From the NCBI RefSeq assembly GCF_000379425.1, contig NZ_KB902181.1:62001-126000 (forward strand): DNA of 64,000 nucleotides, given 5' to 3'. Of the stretch, positions 9,311 to 21,082 are shown piece by piece. Position 1 is the first letter of the stretch. Each line of letters begins with the position of its first letter. This stretch comes from Corynebacterium lubricantis DSM 45231 (GTDB lineage Bacteria; Actinomycetota; Actinomycetes; Mycobacteriales; Mycobacteriaceae). A model generated the notes under the pieces. That model was given only the letters and a program-made list of their open reading frames with translations, made no database searches and was not told the DNA's origin. Position numbers and translations under genes: made by a program.

Positions 9311-10873
9311 CTAGTGCGGGTGTGGCGTATTTATATGATCGCGCTCATGGTGCGTGTGATAGTACGTCGGGGTCTGTTCAATTGCCTCAAGGGCTGAAAG
9401 TAGTTCGTCCGTCGTGGCGGAATTGTCAAGGATCTCGCCCATCTCATCGACGGTGAACTTATCCACGTCGGTGATGGCAATTTTCGCCGTACCCTCGGAG
9501 TACTTAATAATCACGGTCTGCCAGCTTGATGCGATGACGTCGTCGCCGAACTTTTCGCTGACGCGCCCGCGGAAGTAGGCCCGCGAGGATTCCGGAGCCT
9601 CATTTGCTGCGCGCTCGATCTCTTCAGCGCTGACGAGGGTTTTCATTCGACCAGCACGTACAAGGGCGTGGTACAGGGACTTCTTAGGATCGATGTCTGA
9701 GTACTGTAGGTCAATCAGCTTCAGCTTCGGATCAGAGATGCTAATTCCGCGGTCCAAGTAGCCCTTGATCAGGGCGTACTTTGCGGTCCAGTCGAGTCTG
9801 TCGGCCGTGGACAAAGGATCGCGCTCGAGATCGTCGAGAAGCTCGGCCCACAGAGCGATGACCTTGCTGTCCACGTCGTCGGTAGCCACCACTCGGTCGC
9901 GGTAGATGCGCAGGATCTCAATCGCGGTGAGCTCGCGGCCGTCCTTGAGCTTGAGCTTGTGCGTCAGGGTCGGATCGTGACTGATGCGCTTGAGCTCCTC
10001 GACGCTTTCGACGAGGGCGAGGTCCGTGAAATCTACTTCGTTCTCAATCGCATCGATGACGAGTTTGGTCATGCCCAACTTCATGAAGGTGGAGTACTGG
10101 GACATGTTGGCGTCACCGATGATGGTGTGGAGGCGTCGGAACTTCACGGCGTTGGCGTGCGGCTCATCGCGCGTATTGACGATGCCTCGGTTCAGAGTAG
10201 TCTCTAGCGAGATCTCCTGGACGAAGTAGTCGGCGCGCTGCGAGACCTGGAAGCCATCCTGCTCCCCTTCTGGGCCGATGCCGATGCGACCGGCGCCGAT
10301 GATGACCTGGCGGGTAACGAAGAAAGGAATAAGCGCCTTCGTCAGCACGTCAAAGTCGGTGGCGCGAGCGTACTGGTAATTCTCGTGGGAGCCGTACGAC
10401 GCGCCCTTGCCGTCGACGTTGTTCTTATAGATCTTCAGGGGCGGGCAGGGCTCGTGGCCCTTGAGTACCGAGACTCCCTGGTCGTAAAGCGCCTGGATAT
10501 TCTCGGTGGCAGTGTTCAAAATGTGGTCGCCAGCGGCATCGTAAATCATGGCCTGCCAGGCATCGGGTACCTCGGGCGAAGCGTACTCGGGGTGAGCGTG
10601 GTCAACGTAGAAGCGCGCACCATTGGTGGTCACCACGTTGGCTACACCAACCGCGTCCGGCTCCACGACCGGGACCGTGTGGTAGCGCTTCAGGTTGAAG
10701 CCGCGGGCATCCTGCAATGGAGCCTCGTCCTCGTAGTCCCACCTCGACCTGGCACCGGTGTTCATCGCCGCGTAGGCCACCACCGCATGGGTCGAGGTGA
10801 CAATTGGGCTCACCTCGGGTTGGCTCGGCGTGGCAATTCCGTACTCAGTTTCAGTTCCCATGAAGCGTGTCAT
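9311..10873 (-). CDS. dop: Pup deamidase / depupylase Dop
   Basis: Converts the C-terminal Gln of Pup to Glu and removes Pup from tagged proteins. It has 520 residues with the glutamine-synthetase-like fold (MGTETEYGI near residue 5). An insertion at about residues 40-80 (WDYEDEAPLQDARGF) corresponds to the Dop loop and separates it from PafA. TAAGGT is 7 nt before the ATG, and its TAA is also the stop codon of arc, so dop may have its own leaderless promoter inside the operon. Confidence 0.96.
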   Translation of the reverse strand: MTRFMGTETEYGIATPSQPEVSPIVTSTHAVVAYAAMNTGARSRWDYEDEAPLQDARGFNLKRYHTVPVVEPDAVGVANVVTTNGARFYVDHAHPEYASPEVPDAWQAMIYDAAGDHILNTATENIQALYDQGVSVLKGHEPCPPLKIYKNNVDGKGASYGSHENYQYARATDFDVLTKALIPFFVTRQVIIGAGRIGIGPEGEQDGFQVSQRADYFVQEISLETTLNRGIVNTRDEPHANAVKFRRLHTIIGDANMSQYSTFMKLGMTKLVIDAIENEVDFTDLALVESVEELKRISHDPTLTHKLKLKDGRELTAIEILRIYRDRVVATDDVDSKVIALWAELLDDLERDPLSTADRLDWTAKYALIKGYLDRGISISDPKLKLIDLQYSDIDPKKSLYHALVRAGRMKTLVSAEEIERAANEAPESSRAYFRGRVSEKFGDDVIASSWQTVIIKYSEGTAKIAITDVDKFTVDEMGEILDNSATTDELLSALEAIEQTPTYYHTHHERDHINTPHPH

Positions 10874-10883
10874 GGGCTATACC

Positions 10884-12395
10884 TTAGCCGACTACTTCCA
10901 CGGAAACTACGCGTTTACCTTGACGGCCTGCGATGCGGGACCACTCATCGGGGCTAGCGGTATTGGGGAGATCTTCGCTTTCGTTTTGTTCAGCGACCAC
11001 GGCGGCACGCAGGTGATCGGCGCTGAGGCCATCCTCGCTGATTCCGGCGATGTGATCCTTGATGGCGAGCTTCTTCGCGCGGTCAACGATGTTGGCAATC
11101 ATGGCGCCCGAAACGAACTCGGAGTAATTGAGGACCTCAGAGGAACCGTCAATCATTTCCAGGCGTACATATGGGCGTGGCGCGAACAATGCACCCACGC
11201 CAGCGTCGATAAGCTCTTCGATGCTCCCCGAGTGCGGCACGGCCTCGGTGAGGTGGCGGGAGAAGATGTCCGCCGACTCTTCCCTGCCAGGACGGTCGAC
11301 ACGGACCTTGATGTCCAGGCGACCGGGACGCAAGATTGCCGGGTCGATGAGTTCCTCGCGGTTCGTGGCACCGATGACAATGACGTTGGAGATTCCCTCG
11401 ACGCCGTCGATCTCCGTGAGGAGCTGGGGCACAACGGTTGTTTCCATATCCGAGGACACGCCGGAACCACGAGTGCGGAAGATGGATTCCATCTCATCGA
11501 AGAAGATGATCACGGGGCGACCATCGCCGGCAAGCTCACGGGCGCGTTCGAAGATCAGACGGATCCGGCGTTCGGTCTCGCCGACGAACTTGTTCAGCAG
11601 CTCTGGGCCCTTGACGTTGAGGAAGTAGGCCTTGCCACCGTCGCCGATGCGCTGCGAAAGCGAATTCGCCACCGCCTTGGCGATGAGAGTCTTGCCACAT
11701 CCCGGAGGGCCGTAGAGCAACAAGCCCTTTGGGGGCTGCAGATCGTACTTTTTGTACAGATCGGGGTGCGAAAAAGGCAGTTCGACCGAATCCTTGATGG
11801 TTTCGATCTGAGGGCCCAAGCCACCGATGTCCTCATAAGTGATGTCCGGGATCTGTTCGAGAGACAGCTGGGCTACTTCAGTCTTATCTACGCGCTCGAC
11901 GGCGAAACCCGCCTTCGCGTCGATAAGCACGGTATCTCCGGCCCGCGAATTGGCGCGCATGGGGTGGGTCAGGTGCACGAGCGATTCGTTGCCCAGCTGA
12001 TCGGCGACAATCGCGCGGTCAGTGCCCACCTTTTCAATCAGGGTGGCAAGTGTACCCGTGTCGCTAAAACCACAGGCCTCGACGACGACGGAGCCTTCGC
12101 CCAGGCGGACCAGCGCGCCGGGTTCCAACGTGCCGGGCTCAATATTCGGCGATACAAGCAGGCGCATCTGACGCCCGCTGGTAAATACTTCCGCCTCGCG
12201 GCCCCGGTTCGAACCGGAGAGGTAAATACCGTAAGTCGAGGCAGGTTCTCCCAGCGCATCGACCTGTGCGTGTAAATCCTTCAGCTGGTCACGGGATTGC
12301 TTCAGCAGCTGCGCCAGCTTCGCATTACGCGAACTTAAGGATTGGACCTGACGCTGCAGGTCACGGTTCTCGCTAAATGTTTCCTCGGAGCTCAT
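10884..12395 (-). CDS. arc: AAA+ ATPase ARC/Mpa (proteasome-associated ATPase homologue)
   Basis: Hexameric AAA+ unfoldase, 503 residues. N-terminal coiled coil (about 5-50) for Pup binding, then OB domains, then the ATPase module with Walker A (GPPGCGKT), Walker B (IIFFDEME) and sensor regions. The C-terminus ends in RVVSVEVVG. It lacks the GQYL tail with which mycobacterial Mpa docks on the 20S core, in line with the absence of prcBA. TAAGCT, 6 nt upstream of the ATG, begins with the trmI stop codon. In corynebacteria ARC is thought to act on pupylated proteins without proteolysis. Confidence 0.95.
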   Translation of the reverse strand: MSSEETFSENRDLQRQVQSLSSRNAKLAQLLKQSRDQLKDLHAQVDALGEPASTYGIYLSGSNRGREAEVFTSGRQMRLLVSPNIEPGTLEPGALVRLGEGSVVVEACGFSDTGTLATLIEKVGTDRAIVADQLGNESLVHLTHPMRANSRAGDTVLIDAKAGFAVERVDKTEVAQLSLEQIPDITYEDIGGLGPQIETIKDSVELPFSHPDLYKKYDLQPPKGLLLYGPPGCGKTLIAKAVANSLSQRIGDGGKAYFLNVKGPELLNKFVGETERRIRLIFERARELAGDGRPVIIFFDEMESIFRTRGSGVSSDMETTVVPQLLTEIDGVEGISNVIVIGATNREELIDPAILRPGRLDIKVRVDRPGREESADIFSRHLTEAVPHSGSIEELIDAGVGALFAPRPYVRLEMIDGSSEVLNYSEFVSGAMIANIVDRAKKLAIKDHIAGISEDGLSADHLRAAVVAEQNESEDLPNTASPDEWSRIAGRQGKRVVSVEVVG

Positions 12396-12404
12396 AGCTC
12401 CAGC

Positions 12405-14497
<2,093 letters not shown>

Positions 14498-14536
14498 GAC
14501 TGTTCACTTTAGGCACCCTCTAAGATGGAATCCATC

Positions 14537-15355
14537 ATGACACCACGACCCATTGCGCTCTCCCCTTCCCGTGCCTCCGATTACAACCAATGCCCGCTGC
14601 TCTACCGGCTCCGGGCGATTGACCGAATCCCCGAGGACAAAACGCTGGCTCAGATCCGCGGCACGCTCGTTCACGCAGTCCTCGAGGACGTCCACGGTTG
14701 GCCGCGCGAGGAGCGCACCTACCCGGCGGCGGTCAAGAGGATCAAGCCGAATTGGGCAAAGATGTTGCAGGATGATCCAGAGATCGCATCGCTTGTCGAC
14801 GACGAGACAACGTTTTTCGTTGAGGCTCGCTCACTCGTCCGTGGATATTTTGAAATGGAGAACCCACAAGGATTTGACTCTTCTGACCAGGAACTTTATG
14901 TCAACACCGTCCTACCCAACGGCGTGCCGGTGCGCGGTTTCATCGACCGCGTCGATAAGGCGCCATCAGGTGAGGTCCGCGTTGTCGACTATAAAACCGG
15001 CAAGAAACCACTGCCACGCTACTCCCAAGACGCACAGTTCCAAATGCGCTTCTACGCGCTGGTGTACTGGCGCTTGTTCAACACGGTGCCGACCCAGCTG
15101 CGCTTGATGTATCTCAAGGTCATCGACTCGATGATCCTGACTCCTTCGAAAGAGGAACTCGAATACTTCGAGCGCGACCTGGGCGATCTGTGGTCGAAAA
15201 TTGAGTCGGACGGAAAATCCGGATCCTTCCGCACCAAGAAGTCCAAGCTGTGCGGGTGGTGTTCCTTCCAGGACATGTGCCCAGAATTTGGTGGCACACC
15301 GCCGCCGTACCCAGGGTGGCCGGGTTCGACGGCGGACGTAGCAGAAGAGGCCTAA
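14537..15355 (+). CDS. RecB-family PD-(D/E)XK nuclease with Fe-S cysteines
   Basis: Stand-alone nuclease domain of the RecB/Cas4 type, 272 residues. The catalytic core is GFIDRVDK plus VVDYKTGK (about 135-165). Four cysteines are placed as in the 4Fe-4S clamp of AddB and Cas4: one N-terminal (YNQCP) and a C-terminal CGWC-x5-C cluster near residue 247. The ATG at 14537 is used; an in-frame ATG at 14525 would add four residues. By remembered synteny it matches Rv2119. No Cas genes are nearby, so a DNA repair role is more likely. Its stop overlaps the fhs stop region by 4 bp. Confidence 0.88.
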   Translation: MTPRPIALSPSRASDYNQCPLLYRLRAIDRIPEDKTLAQIRGTLVHAVLEDVHGWPREERTYPAAVKRIKPNWAKMLQDDPEIASLVDDETTFFVEARSLVRGYFEMENPQGFDSSDQELYVNTVLPNGVPVRGFIDRVDKAPSGEVRVVDYKTGKKPLPRYSQDAQFQMRFYALVYWRLFNTVPTQLRLMYLKVIDSMILTPSKEELEYFERDLGDLWSKIESDGKSGSFRTKKSKLCGWCSFQDMCPEFGGTPPPYPGWPGSTADVAEEA

Positions 15356-17004
15356 AACAGCCCGGTGATCTTGCCGTCGACGACGTCGATGTTCGTGGCG
15401 GCGGGCTTCTTCCCCAGCCCGGGCATCGTCGTTACGTTCCCTGTCATGGCAACGATAAATCCTGCGCCTGTGCGCGGCCTGAGCTCGCGGACGTGCAGTG
15501 TGTGCCCTTCTGGTGCGCCGAGCAGCGAGGCGTCATCGGAGAATGAGTATTGTGTCTTCGAGATACACACGGGCATGGCGTACCAGCTATTGCGCTTGAT
15601 GGTCTCCAGATCTTTGAGTGCCTGAGGCGAGTATTCGACGCGATCGGCGTGGTAGATCTCGCGGGCAATCGTTTCGATGGAGGCCTCAACACCTTTATCT
15701 CTGTCATAGAGCTGGTGCGAAGAATCGACGAGGTTGTCAACGACGGTCTCGGCGAGCTCGATTGCGCCGTCGCCGCCCTTGGCCCACACGTCTGCCTCGG
15801 CGAGTGCCACGCCGAAATTCTTAGCCCACCTGCGCATGTAGTCACGCTCGGCCTGGGTGTCGCTGGCAAACAAGTTCACCGCGACGACGGGCTTGACCCC
15901 GAACTTGCGCAAGTTCTCCACGTGGCGCTCGACGTTAACGATGCCCGCTTCCAAGGCCGCGAGGTTTTCGTCGGTGAGGTCTTCGCGAGCGACCCCACCG
16001 TTGTATTTCATGGAACGGATCGTGGTCACCACCACGGCTCCAGCCACATCGAGATCGCCGTACTTGGCCTTGATGTCGAAGAACTTCTCTGCGCCGAGAT
16101 CGGAACCGAAACCTGCTTCGGTCAGCACGATGTCGGCGTATTGCTGCGCCGTCGTAGTGGCGATGAGCGTGTTGCAGCCGTGAGCAATATTGGCGAAAGG
16201 ACCACCATGGATCAGCGCGGGGGTGCCGCCGAGAGTCTGTACCAGGTTCGGATTCACGGCTTCCTTGAGCAGCGCAGTCATCGCACCATGGGCGTCGAGG
16301 TCGGCCGCGGTGACAGGAACGTCGTCGTAGGTGAAGCCGATGGTGATTTCCCCGAGGCGTCGCTTCAGATCGTCAAGGTCTGTGGCAAGCCCGAGCACGG
16401 CCATGATCTCGGACGCCGCGGTGATAGTGAAGTTTGTTTCGGTCGGCACGCCTTGTTTTGGACCTCCGAGGCCGGTGACTACATGGCGCAGGGATCGGTC
16501 GTTGACATCGAGACAGCGCTGCCACGTCACCTTACGTGGATCAATGCCGATGGCATTGCCCTGCTGGATGTGGTTGTCGATCATCGCGGCCAGGGTATTA
16601 TTGGCCGAAGTGATGGCGTGAAAATCGCCTGTGAAGTGCAGGTTGATGTTCTCCATCGGAACGACCTGGGAATAGCCGCCACCGGCGGCACCACCCTTGA
16701 TACCCATAACTGGGCCAAGGGAAGGTTCGCGCAGTGCAACCATCGCCTTGTGCCCGAGTGACGCGAGGGCATCGGTCAAACCAATTAGCGTGGTCGACTT
16801 TCCCTCCCCTGCAGGGGTCGGGGAAACACCAGTGACCAGTACAATCTTGCCCGGCTTTGCGGCCGGTGTGACCTGGTTCAGATCTACCTTGGCCATGTAC
16901 TTGCCATAAGGAATCAGGGCATCCTGGCTGATTCCGGCCCTCTCTGCGATCTCGGTGATGGGTTCGAGAGCGTGGGCTTGAGCGATGTCAACGTCTGAAA
17001 GCAT
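15352..17004 (-). CDS. fhs: Formate-tetrahydrofolate ligase
   Basis: Makes 10-formyl-THF from formate, THF and ATP, feeding purine and formyl-Met synthesis. It has 550 residues, the family length. The P-loop TPAGEGKST is near residue 66, and the family signature GGAAGGGYSQV follows near 110. The ATG has TACTCT 6 nt upstream, inside the 3' end of the transporter gene that stops 4 bp before it. Transporter and fhs are probably both co-transcribed and independently initiated. Confidence 0.96.
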   Translation of the reverse strand: MLSDVDIAQAHALEPITEIAERAGISQDALIPYGKYMAKVDLNQVTPAAKPGKIVLVTGVSPTPAGEGKSTTLIGLTDALASLGHKAMVALREPSLGPVMGIKGGAAGGGYSQVVPMENINLHFTGDFHAITSANNTLAAMIDNHIQQGNAIGIDPRKVTWQRCLDVNDRSLRHVVTGLGGPKQGVPTETNFTITAASEIMAVLGLATDLDDLKRRLGEITIGFTYDDVPVTAADLDAHGAMTALLKEAVNPNLVQTLGGTPALIHGGPFANIAHGCNTLIATTTAQQYADIVLTEAGFGSDLGAEKFFDIKAKYGDLDVAGAVVVTTIRSMKYNGGVAREDLTDENLAALEAGIVNVERHVENLRKFGVKPVVAVNLFASDTQAERDYMRRWAKNFGVALAEADVWAKGGDGAIELAETVVDNLVDSSHQLYDRDKGVEASIETIAREIYHADRVEYSPQALKDLETIKRNSWYAMPVCISKTQYSFSDDASLLGAPEGHTLHVRELRPRTGAGFIVAMTGNVTTMPGLGKKPAATNIDVVDGKITGLF

Positions 17005-17008
17005 GGTT

Positions 17009-18316
17009 CTAGAGTATTACGGAGCCGAAGGCAGAGGAGAGAAATACCGAAACTGCAATGCACAACACCCCTGGGACCAAGAACGGGTGATTGAACACAT
17101 ACTTGCCGATGCGGGTGGAACCAGTGTCATCCATCTCCACGGCGGCCAGCAGCGTGGGATAGGTCGGGAGGACGAATAGCGCCGAAACCGCGGGGAATGC
17201 GGCGACAGCTGTGAGTGGACTGACTCCCATGGCGAGAGCAGCAGGCATCAGAGCGCGTGTGGTTGCTGCCTGGGAGTAGAGCAAGGACGCGGCGAAGAAG
17301 AGGATCACTGCCAGCAACCACGGTTGCGCTTGCAGGATATCTCCCGCGATAGCCTGGATGTCTTCAAGGTAATGGTTGATAAAAGTCGTGCCCAACCACG
17401 CCACACCAAGGACACACACCGATGCCGACATGCCGGATTTAAACACCTGGGTGTTCAGGATCTCGCCAGCAGGGATCCTCGTAATCAAGACGATGATGGT
17501 GGCAGCCGAAAGCATAATGGCCATGATGGCCTCGTTGCGCGGGATCGTAGGATCACTGATCAAGCCGATCTGCTCGGAGATCGCGGTGGCGTAGAGCATC
17601 ACGGAGACGATGGCGATCAGGAAGACAACCACCGATGTTTTTGCGCCGCGTTTCGGGCGGTACTCGGCTGCTGGTTTAGGCTTGCGCACCAACCCTTTGG
17701 CTAGTCTCTCCTGGTAGACGGGGTCGTCGTTAAGATCTTTGCCCAAACGATTAGCCAACCATGCCGTTGGGAAGATGGCGAGGAACGTCGCGGGAATCAT
17801 CACGCCGAGGAGCTGGAGATAGCTCACGCCGAGGGGTTCGAGCAGCGAGGCCATGTACACAACCGCGGCGGAAAGTGGCGAGGCGACGATGGCCATTTGG
17901 GAGGCAACCACTGCGACCGACAGCGGGCGCGACGGGCGCACGTTGCCCTCCTTCGCTACTTCGACGATGACGGGCAGCGTGGAAAAGGCGGTGTGGCCGG
18001 TGCCTGCGAACACCGTCATCAGCCAGGTGACAATTGGCGCGTAGACGGTGATCTTTTTCGGGTTGCGGCGCAGAAACCGCTCGGCGATATGGACTAAGTA
18101 GTCCATACCGCCTGCACGTTGCATCGCGGCGATGGCGGTAATGACGCACATGATGATGCCGATGACATCGAAGGCAATGTCATCGGCCGTGACGTTCATG
18201 CCCGTGATGCCGAGGAGAATGACTCCGAGGCCACCAGCGAAGCCGATGGCGATCGAGCCCAGACGAGCACCAAGGATGACGGCGCCGAGCAGGATGGCAA
18301 TGTGAAGAACAATCAT
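17009..18316 (-). CDS. DcuA-type C4-dicarboxylate transporter
   Basis: Inner-membrane carrier of about 435 residues, hydrophobic throughout with ten or more membrane segments. It resembles DcuA/DcuB, which exchange fumarate, aspartate or malate for succinate. Characteristic segments are near residue 110 (TVFAGTGHTAFSTLPVI) and the QAATTRALMPAALAMG stretch near 370. The ATG at 18316 is chosen over the upstream in-frame ATG because AAAGGA lies 8-10 nt before it. The gene follows aspA, which makes fumarate from aspartate, so the two likely serve aspartate uptake and succinate export under low oxygen. Confidence 0.87.
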   Translation of the reverse strand: MIVLHIAILLGAVILGARLGSIAIGFAGGLGVILLGITGMNVTADDIAFDVIGIIMCVITAIAAMQRAGGMDYLVHIAERFLRRNPKKITVYAPIVTWLMTVFAGTGHTAFSTLPVIVEVAKEGNVRPSRPLSVAVVASQMAIVASPLSAAVVYMASLLEPLGVSYLQLLGVMIPATFLAIFPTAWLANRLGKDLNDDPVYQERLAKGLVRKPKPAAEYRPKRGAKTSVVVFLIAIVSVMLYATAISEQIGLISDPTIPRNEAIMAIMLSAATIIVLITRIPAGEILNTQVFKSGMSASVCVLGVAWLGTTFINHYLEDIQAIAGDILQAQPWLLAVILFFAASLLYSQAATTRALMPAALAMGVSPLTAVAAFPAVSALFVLPTYPTLLAAVEMDDTGSTRIGKYVFNHPFLVPGVLCIAVSVFLSSAFGSVIL

Positions 18317-18341
18317 GAGAGGTGTCCTTTGAACGTGGGAT

Positions 18342-18397
18342 GTTCCGCTCACCATTATCAAACAAAAGTATGATCATTTTTGGTGTTCTAGCGGAAC
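18342..18397. promoter_or_regulatory. Inverted repeat bracketing the dicarboxylate transporter promoter
   Basis: GTTCCGCT (18342-18349) and AGCGGAAC (18390-18397) form perfect 8-bp arms 40 bp apart. Flanking CACC and GGTG extend the match imperfectly. An A/T-rich stretch between them holds TGATAAT on the minus strand, a plausible -10 for the transporter, and a TGATCA palindrome. The layout fits an operator pair for an unidentified regulator. Confidence 0.45.
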
Positions 18398-18434
18398 GTG
18401 ATCAACCCCACGCCCAGCACCCCGCTCGGGGATT

Positions 18435-19859
18435 CTACTTTTCTTCGAGGTAAATCTTGCCCCGGTACTGCGGGTGCATCAGGTTCTCTTTGGACAGGAC
18501 GTTGTTCAAAGTTTCTTCGTCGAGAAGCCCCTTCTCTAGGATGATCTCGCGCACTCCGCGACCGGTGGCTGCCGCCTCCTTGCCCACCAAGTCGCCATTG
18601 TGGTGACCGATGAATGGGTTGAGGTAGGTGATGATTCCGATCGAATTATCCACGTAGCTCTGGCACACCTCGGGGTTGGCGGTGATGCCCACAACGCACT
18701 TTTCGCGCAGGGTGTGCGCCGCGTTGCGCATGATGGTGATGGATTGGAAGAGCGACTCGGCGATGACAGGTTCCATCACGTTGAGCTGTAGCTGGCCGGC
18801 TTCTGCTGCCATGGAAATGGTCAGGTCATTGCCGAAGACCTTGAAGCACACCTGATTAACTACCTCGGGGATGACCGGATTGACCTTCGCCGGCATGATC
18901 GACGAACCTGCCTGGCGCTCAGGCAAGTTGATCTCGTTGAAGCCCGCGCGCGGACCGGACGACAACAAGCGCAGATCATTACAGATCTTCGACAGCTTCA
19001 TCGCGGAGCGCTTCACCGCGCCGTGTGCCATGACGTAGCCGCCGGTATCGCTGGTGGCCTCAATCAGGTCCGGCGACGAGGACACTGGAAGTGCGGTGAT
19101 CTCGCGGAGTGCCTCGAGGACGGCCTCGCGGTAACCGGACGGAGTGTTCACGCCGGTGCCGATGGCCGTTGCGCCGAGGTTGAGCTCAAGGAGCATCTCG
19201 GACGCGTTGATCAGGGTCTTCTGCTCCTCGGCCAGGTTCGCACCGAACGCGCGGAACTCGGAACCCAAAGTCATGGGCACAGCATCTTGGAGCTGCGTGC
19301 GACCCATTTTCAAGATATCGCCGAACTCATCGCCCTTAGCGCGGAAAGCTTTTTGGAGTCTGTCGAACTCCTCGATGAGCTCTCTCATGGCGTAGTGCAA
19401 GCCCAAGCGAAGGCCGGTGGGGTAAGCATCGTTGGTGGACTGCGCAAGATTGACGTGATCGTTCGGGTTGATCACGTCGTAGGAGCCCTTCGGCAACCCG
19501 AGTTTTTCTAAGGCGAGGTTGGCCACAACCTCATTGGTATTCATGTTGGTGGAGGTACCGGCACCACCTTGGTAGGCATCGATCGGAAACTGATCCATGC
19601 ACCGACCCTCGTCGAGAATCTGGTCACATGCCCAGATAATCGCGTCGGCCTTGTCCTTCTGCAGGGTGTGCAGGCGACGGTTTGCCATGGCCGCGGCTTT
19701 CTTTACCTGCACCATGCCGCGAATGAAGTACGGCATGTTGTTGATGGATGTGCGCGACATTTTAAAGTTATCGATCGCGCGCATCGTGTGGACCCCGTAG
19801 TACACATCCTCTGGTACTTCGACGGTGCCGAGAAGATCCTCTTCAGTACGTGTTTGCAC
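18435..19859 (-). CDS. aspA: Aspartate ammonia-lyase
   Basis: Aspartase, reversible deamination of L-aspartate to fumarate. It has 474 residues and belongs to the fumarase/aspartase superfamily. The catalytic-loop signature [11 protein letters not shown] is near residue 316, and the substrate-site motifs GTSTNMN and [11 protein letters not shown] lie near 100 and 140. A GTG start is used, with AAAGGGAA just upstream. The next gene downstream is the DcuA-type carrier. A short CCCCG/CGGGG hairpin follows the stop, so read-through to the carrier is possible. Confidence 0.95.
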   Translation of the reverse strand: MQTRTEEDLLGTVEVPEDVYYGVHTMRAIDNFKMSRTSINNMPYFIRGMVQVKKAAAMANRRLHTLQKDKADAIIWACDQILDEGRCMDQFPIDAYQGGAGTSTNMNTNEVVANLALEKLGLPKGSYDVINPNDHVNLAQSTNDAYPTGLRLGLHYAMRELIEEFDRLQKAFRAKGDEFGDILKMGRTQLQDAVPMTLGSEFRAFGANLAEEQKTLINASEMLLELNLGATAIGTGVNTPSGYREAVLEALREITALPVSSSPDLIEATSDTGGYVMAHGAVKRSAMKLSKICNDLRLLSSGPRAGFNEINLPERQAGSSIMPAKVNPVIPEVVNQVCFKVFGNDLTISMAAEAGQLQLNVMEPVIAESLFQSITIMRNAAHTLREKCVVGITANPEVCQSYVDNSIGIITYLNPFIGHHNGDLVGKEAAATGRGVREIILEKGLLDEETLNNVLSKENLMHPQYRGKIYLEEK

Positions 19860-19930
19860 AGCTTCCCTTTCGCTTGACTGTGGAGTCTTAACTGGAGCTT
19901 GGAATACCTACCTCCCACAGCCTAGCGAAA

Positions 19931-20776
19931 TTACAGTCGCGCGATACGAAGGTCGGAGGCCAGAATTGCCTCCCCACCGACTGCCGCCAACTGGTCCATA
20001 ACGGCGTTGGCGCGCTTGCGCGGAACCATCGCGCGGACGGCGACCCAGCCTTCGCGGGACAGCGGGGACACCGTCGGACCGGACAGGCCTGGGGTGATCG
20101 CCGAGGCATCTGCCAGACGGTCACGATCAATGTTGTAGTCGAGCATGAGGTAGTTGCGCGCGTGCAGGATACCCTGAATGCGGGAGAGCAATACCTGCAT
20201 TTCGCGGGTGGTTTCTACGCCCTTGCGCTTGACCACTACTGCCTCGCTAGAAACGATGGGGTCGCCGAAGGGTGCGAGTCCCTGCTGGCGCAAGGTAGCT
20301 CCCGTTGACACCACGTCGGCGATGGCGTCTGCCACGCCGAGGCGGATGGAGATCTCCACCGCGCCATCGAGGCGGATCACATCGGCCGTGATCCCCCGCT
20401 CGGCAAGGTAATCCTCCACCAAGTGCGGGTACGAGGTAGCAATGCGCTTGTCTTGGAGCTCCTCGACCGTCCAGTCTTCGTCGGCAGGTGCCGCGAACCG
20501 GAAGGTGGAGTCACCGAAGCCCAACGACAAGGCCTCGTCGACGCTCGCGCGGGAATCGAGGGCCAGATCGCGCCCGGTGATACCGAGGTCAAGGTGACCG
20601 GCCGCCACGTAAATCGCGATGTCCTTCGGGCGAAGGAAGAAGAACTCAACCTGGTTTTCGCTGTCGAAGATATTGAGAGCCTTGGTGTAGCCACGGCTTT
20701 TATAGCCAGCTTCCTTCAGAATTTCCGACGCGGCTTCCGACAGGGATCCCTTATTGGGAACGGCAATCTTGATCAT
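19931..20776 (-). CDS. hisG: ATP phosphoribosyltransferase (long form)
   Basis: First committed step of histidine synthesis, ATP plus PRPP to phosphoribosyl-ATP. The 281 residues include the C-terminal regulatory ACT-like domain (about 210-281), so this is the long, histidine-inhibited form that does not need HisZ. The PRPP-binding region (VVSTGATLRQQGL) is near residue 157. AAAGGA is 5 nt upstream of the ATG. Operon with hisE and the HAD phosphatase gene. Confidence 0.96.
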   Translation of the reverse strand: MIKIAVPNKGSLSEAASEILKEAGYKSRGYTKALNIFDSENQVEFFFLRPKDIAIYVAAGHLDLGITGRDLALDSRASVDEALSLGFGDSTFRFAAPADEDWTVEELQDKRIATSYPHLVEDYLAERGITADVIRLDGAVEISIRLGVADAIADVVSTGATLRQQGLAPFGDPIVSSEAVVVKRKGVETTREMQVLLSRIQGILHARNYLMLDYNIDRDRLADASAITPGLSGPTVSPLSREGWVAVRAMVPRKRANAVMDQLAAVGGEAILASDLRIARL

Positions 20777-20808
20777 GAACGTCCTTTTGAGGTGCGTGGT
20801 GTACGAGC

Positions 20809-21078
20809 TTAAAGGTACTTATAAATATCTTCAGGTTTCAGGCCACGGGAGACCATCATGACCTGGGTCCAGTACATGAGCTGGCTCATTTCCTCGGCCA
20901 ATTCCTCATCGGACTGGTATTCAGCGGCGATCCACACTTCACCAGCTTCTTCGATGATCTTCTTGCCAATCGTATGTACGCCCTTATCTAATGCCTCTAC
21001 CGTGGAGGATCCTTCCGGGCGCTCCGTCGCGCGTGCGGACAATTCAGCAAAAAGCTCATCAAAATTTTTCACGGACAT
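20809..21078 (-). CDS. hisE: Phosphoribosyl-ATP diphosphatase
   Basis: Second step of histidine synthesis, hydrolysing phosphoribosyl-ATP to phosphoribosyl-AMP. The 89-residue all-alpha MazG-like protein carries [13 protein letters not shown] and the metal-binding EE-x-SQLMYW pattern. The ATG at 21078 gives the normal length; longer in-frame starts would run into the HAD gene. It starts 4 bp after the HAD stop and ends 32 bp before hisG. Confidence 0.95.
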   Translation of the reverse strand: MSVKNFDELFAELSARATERPEGSSTVEALDKGVHTIGKKIIEEAGEVWIAAEYQSDEELAEEMSQLMYWTQVMMVSRGLKPEDIYKYL

Positions 21079-21082
21079 CACT

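Noticed and set aside
10797..12275. 492-codon plus-strand ORF opposite arc
   Set aside because: Antisense shadow of arc; the minus-strand product has complete AAA+ motifs.
14537..15355. Cas4 of a CRISPR system
   Set aside because: No cas1, cas2 or repeat array in the window, and a conserved non-CRISPR neighbourhood.
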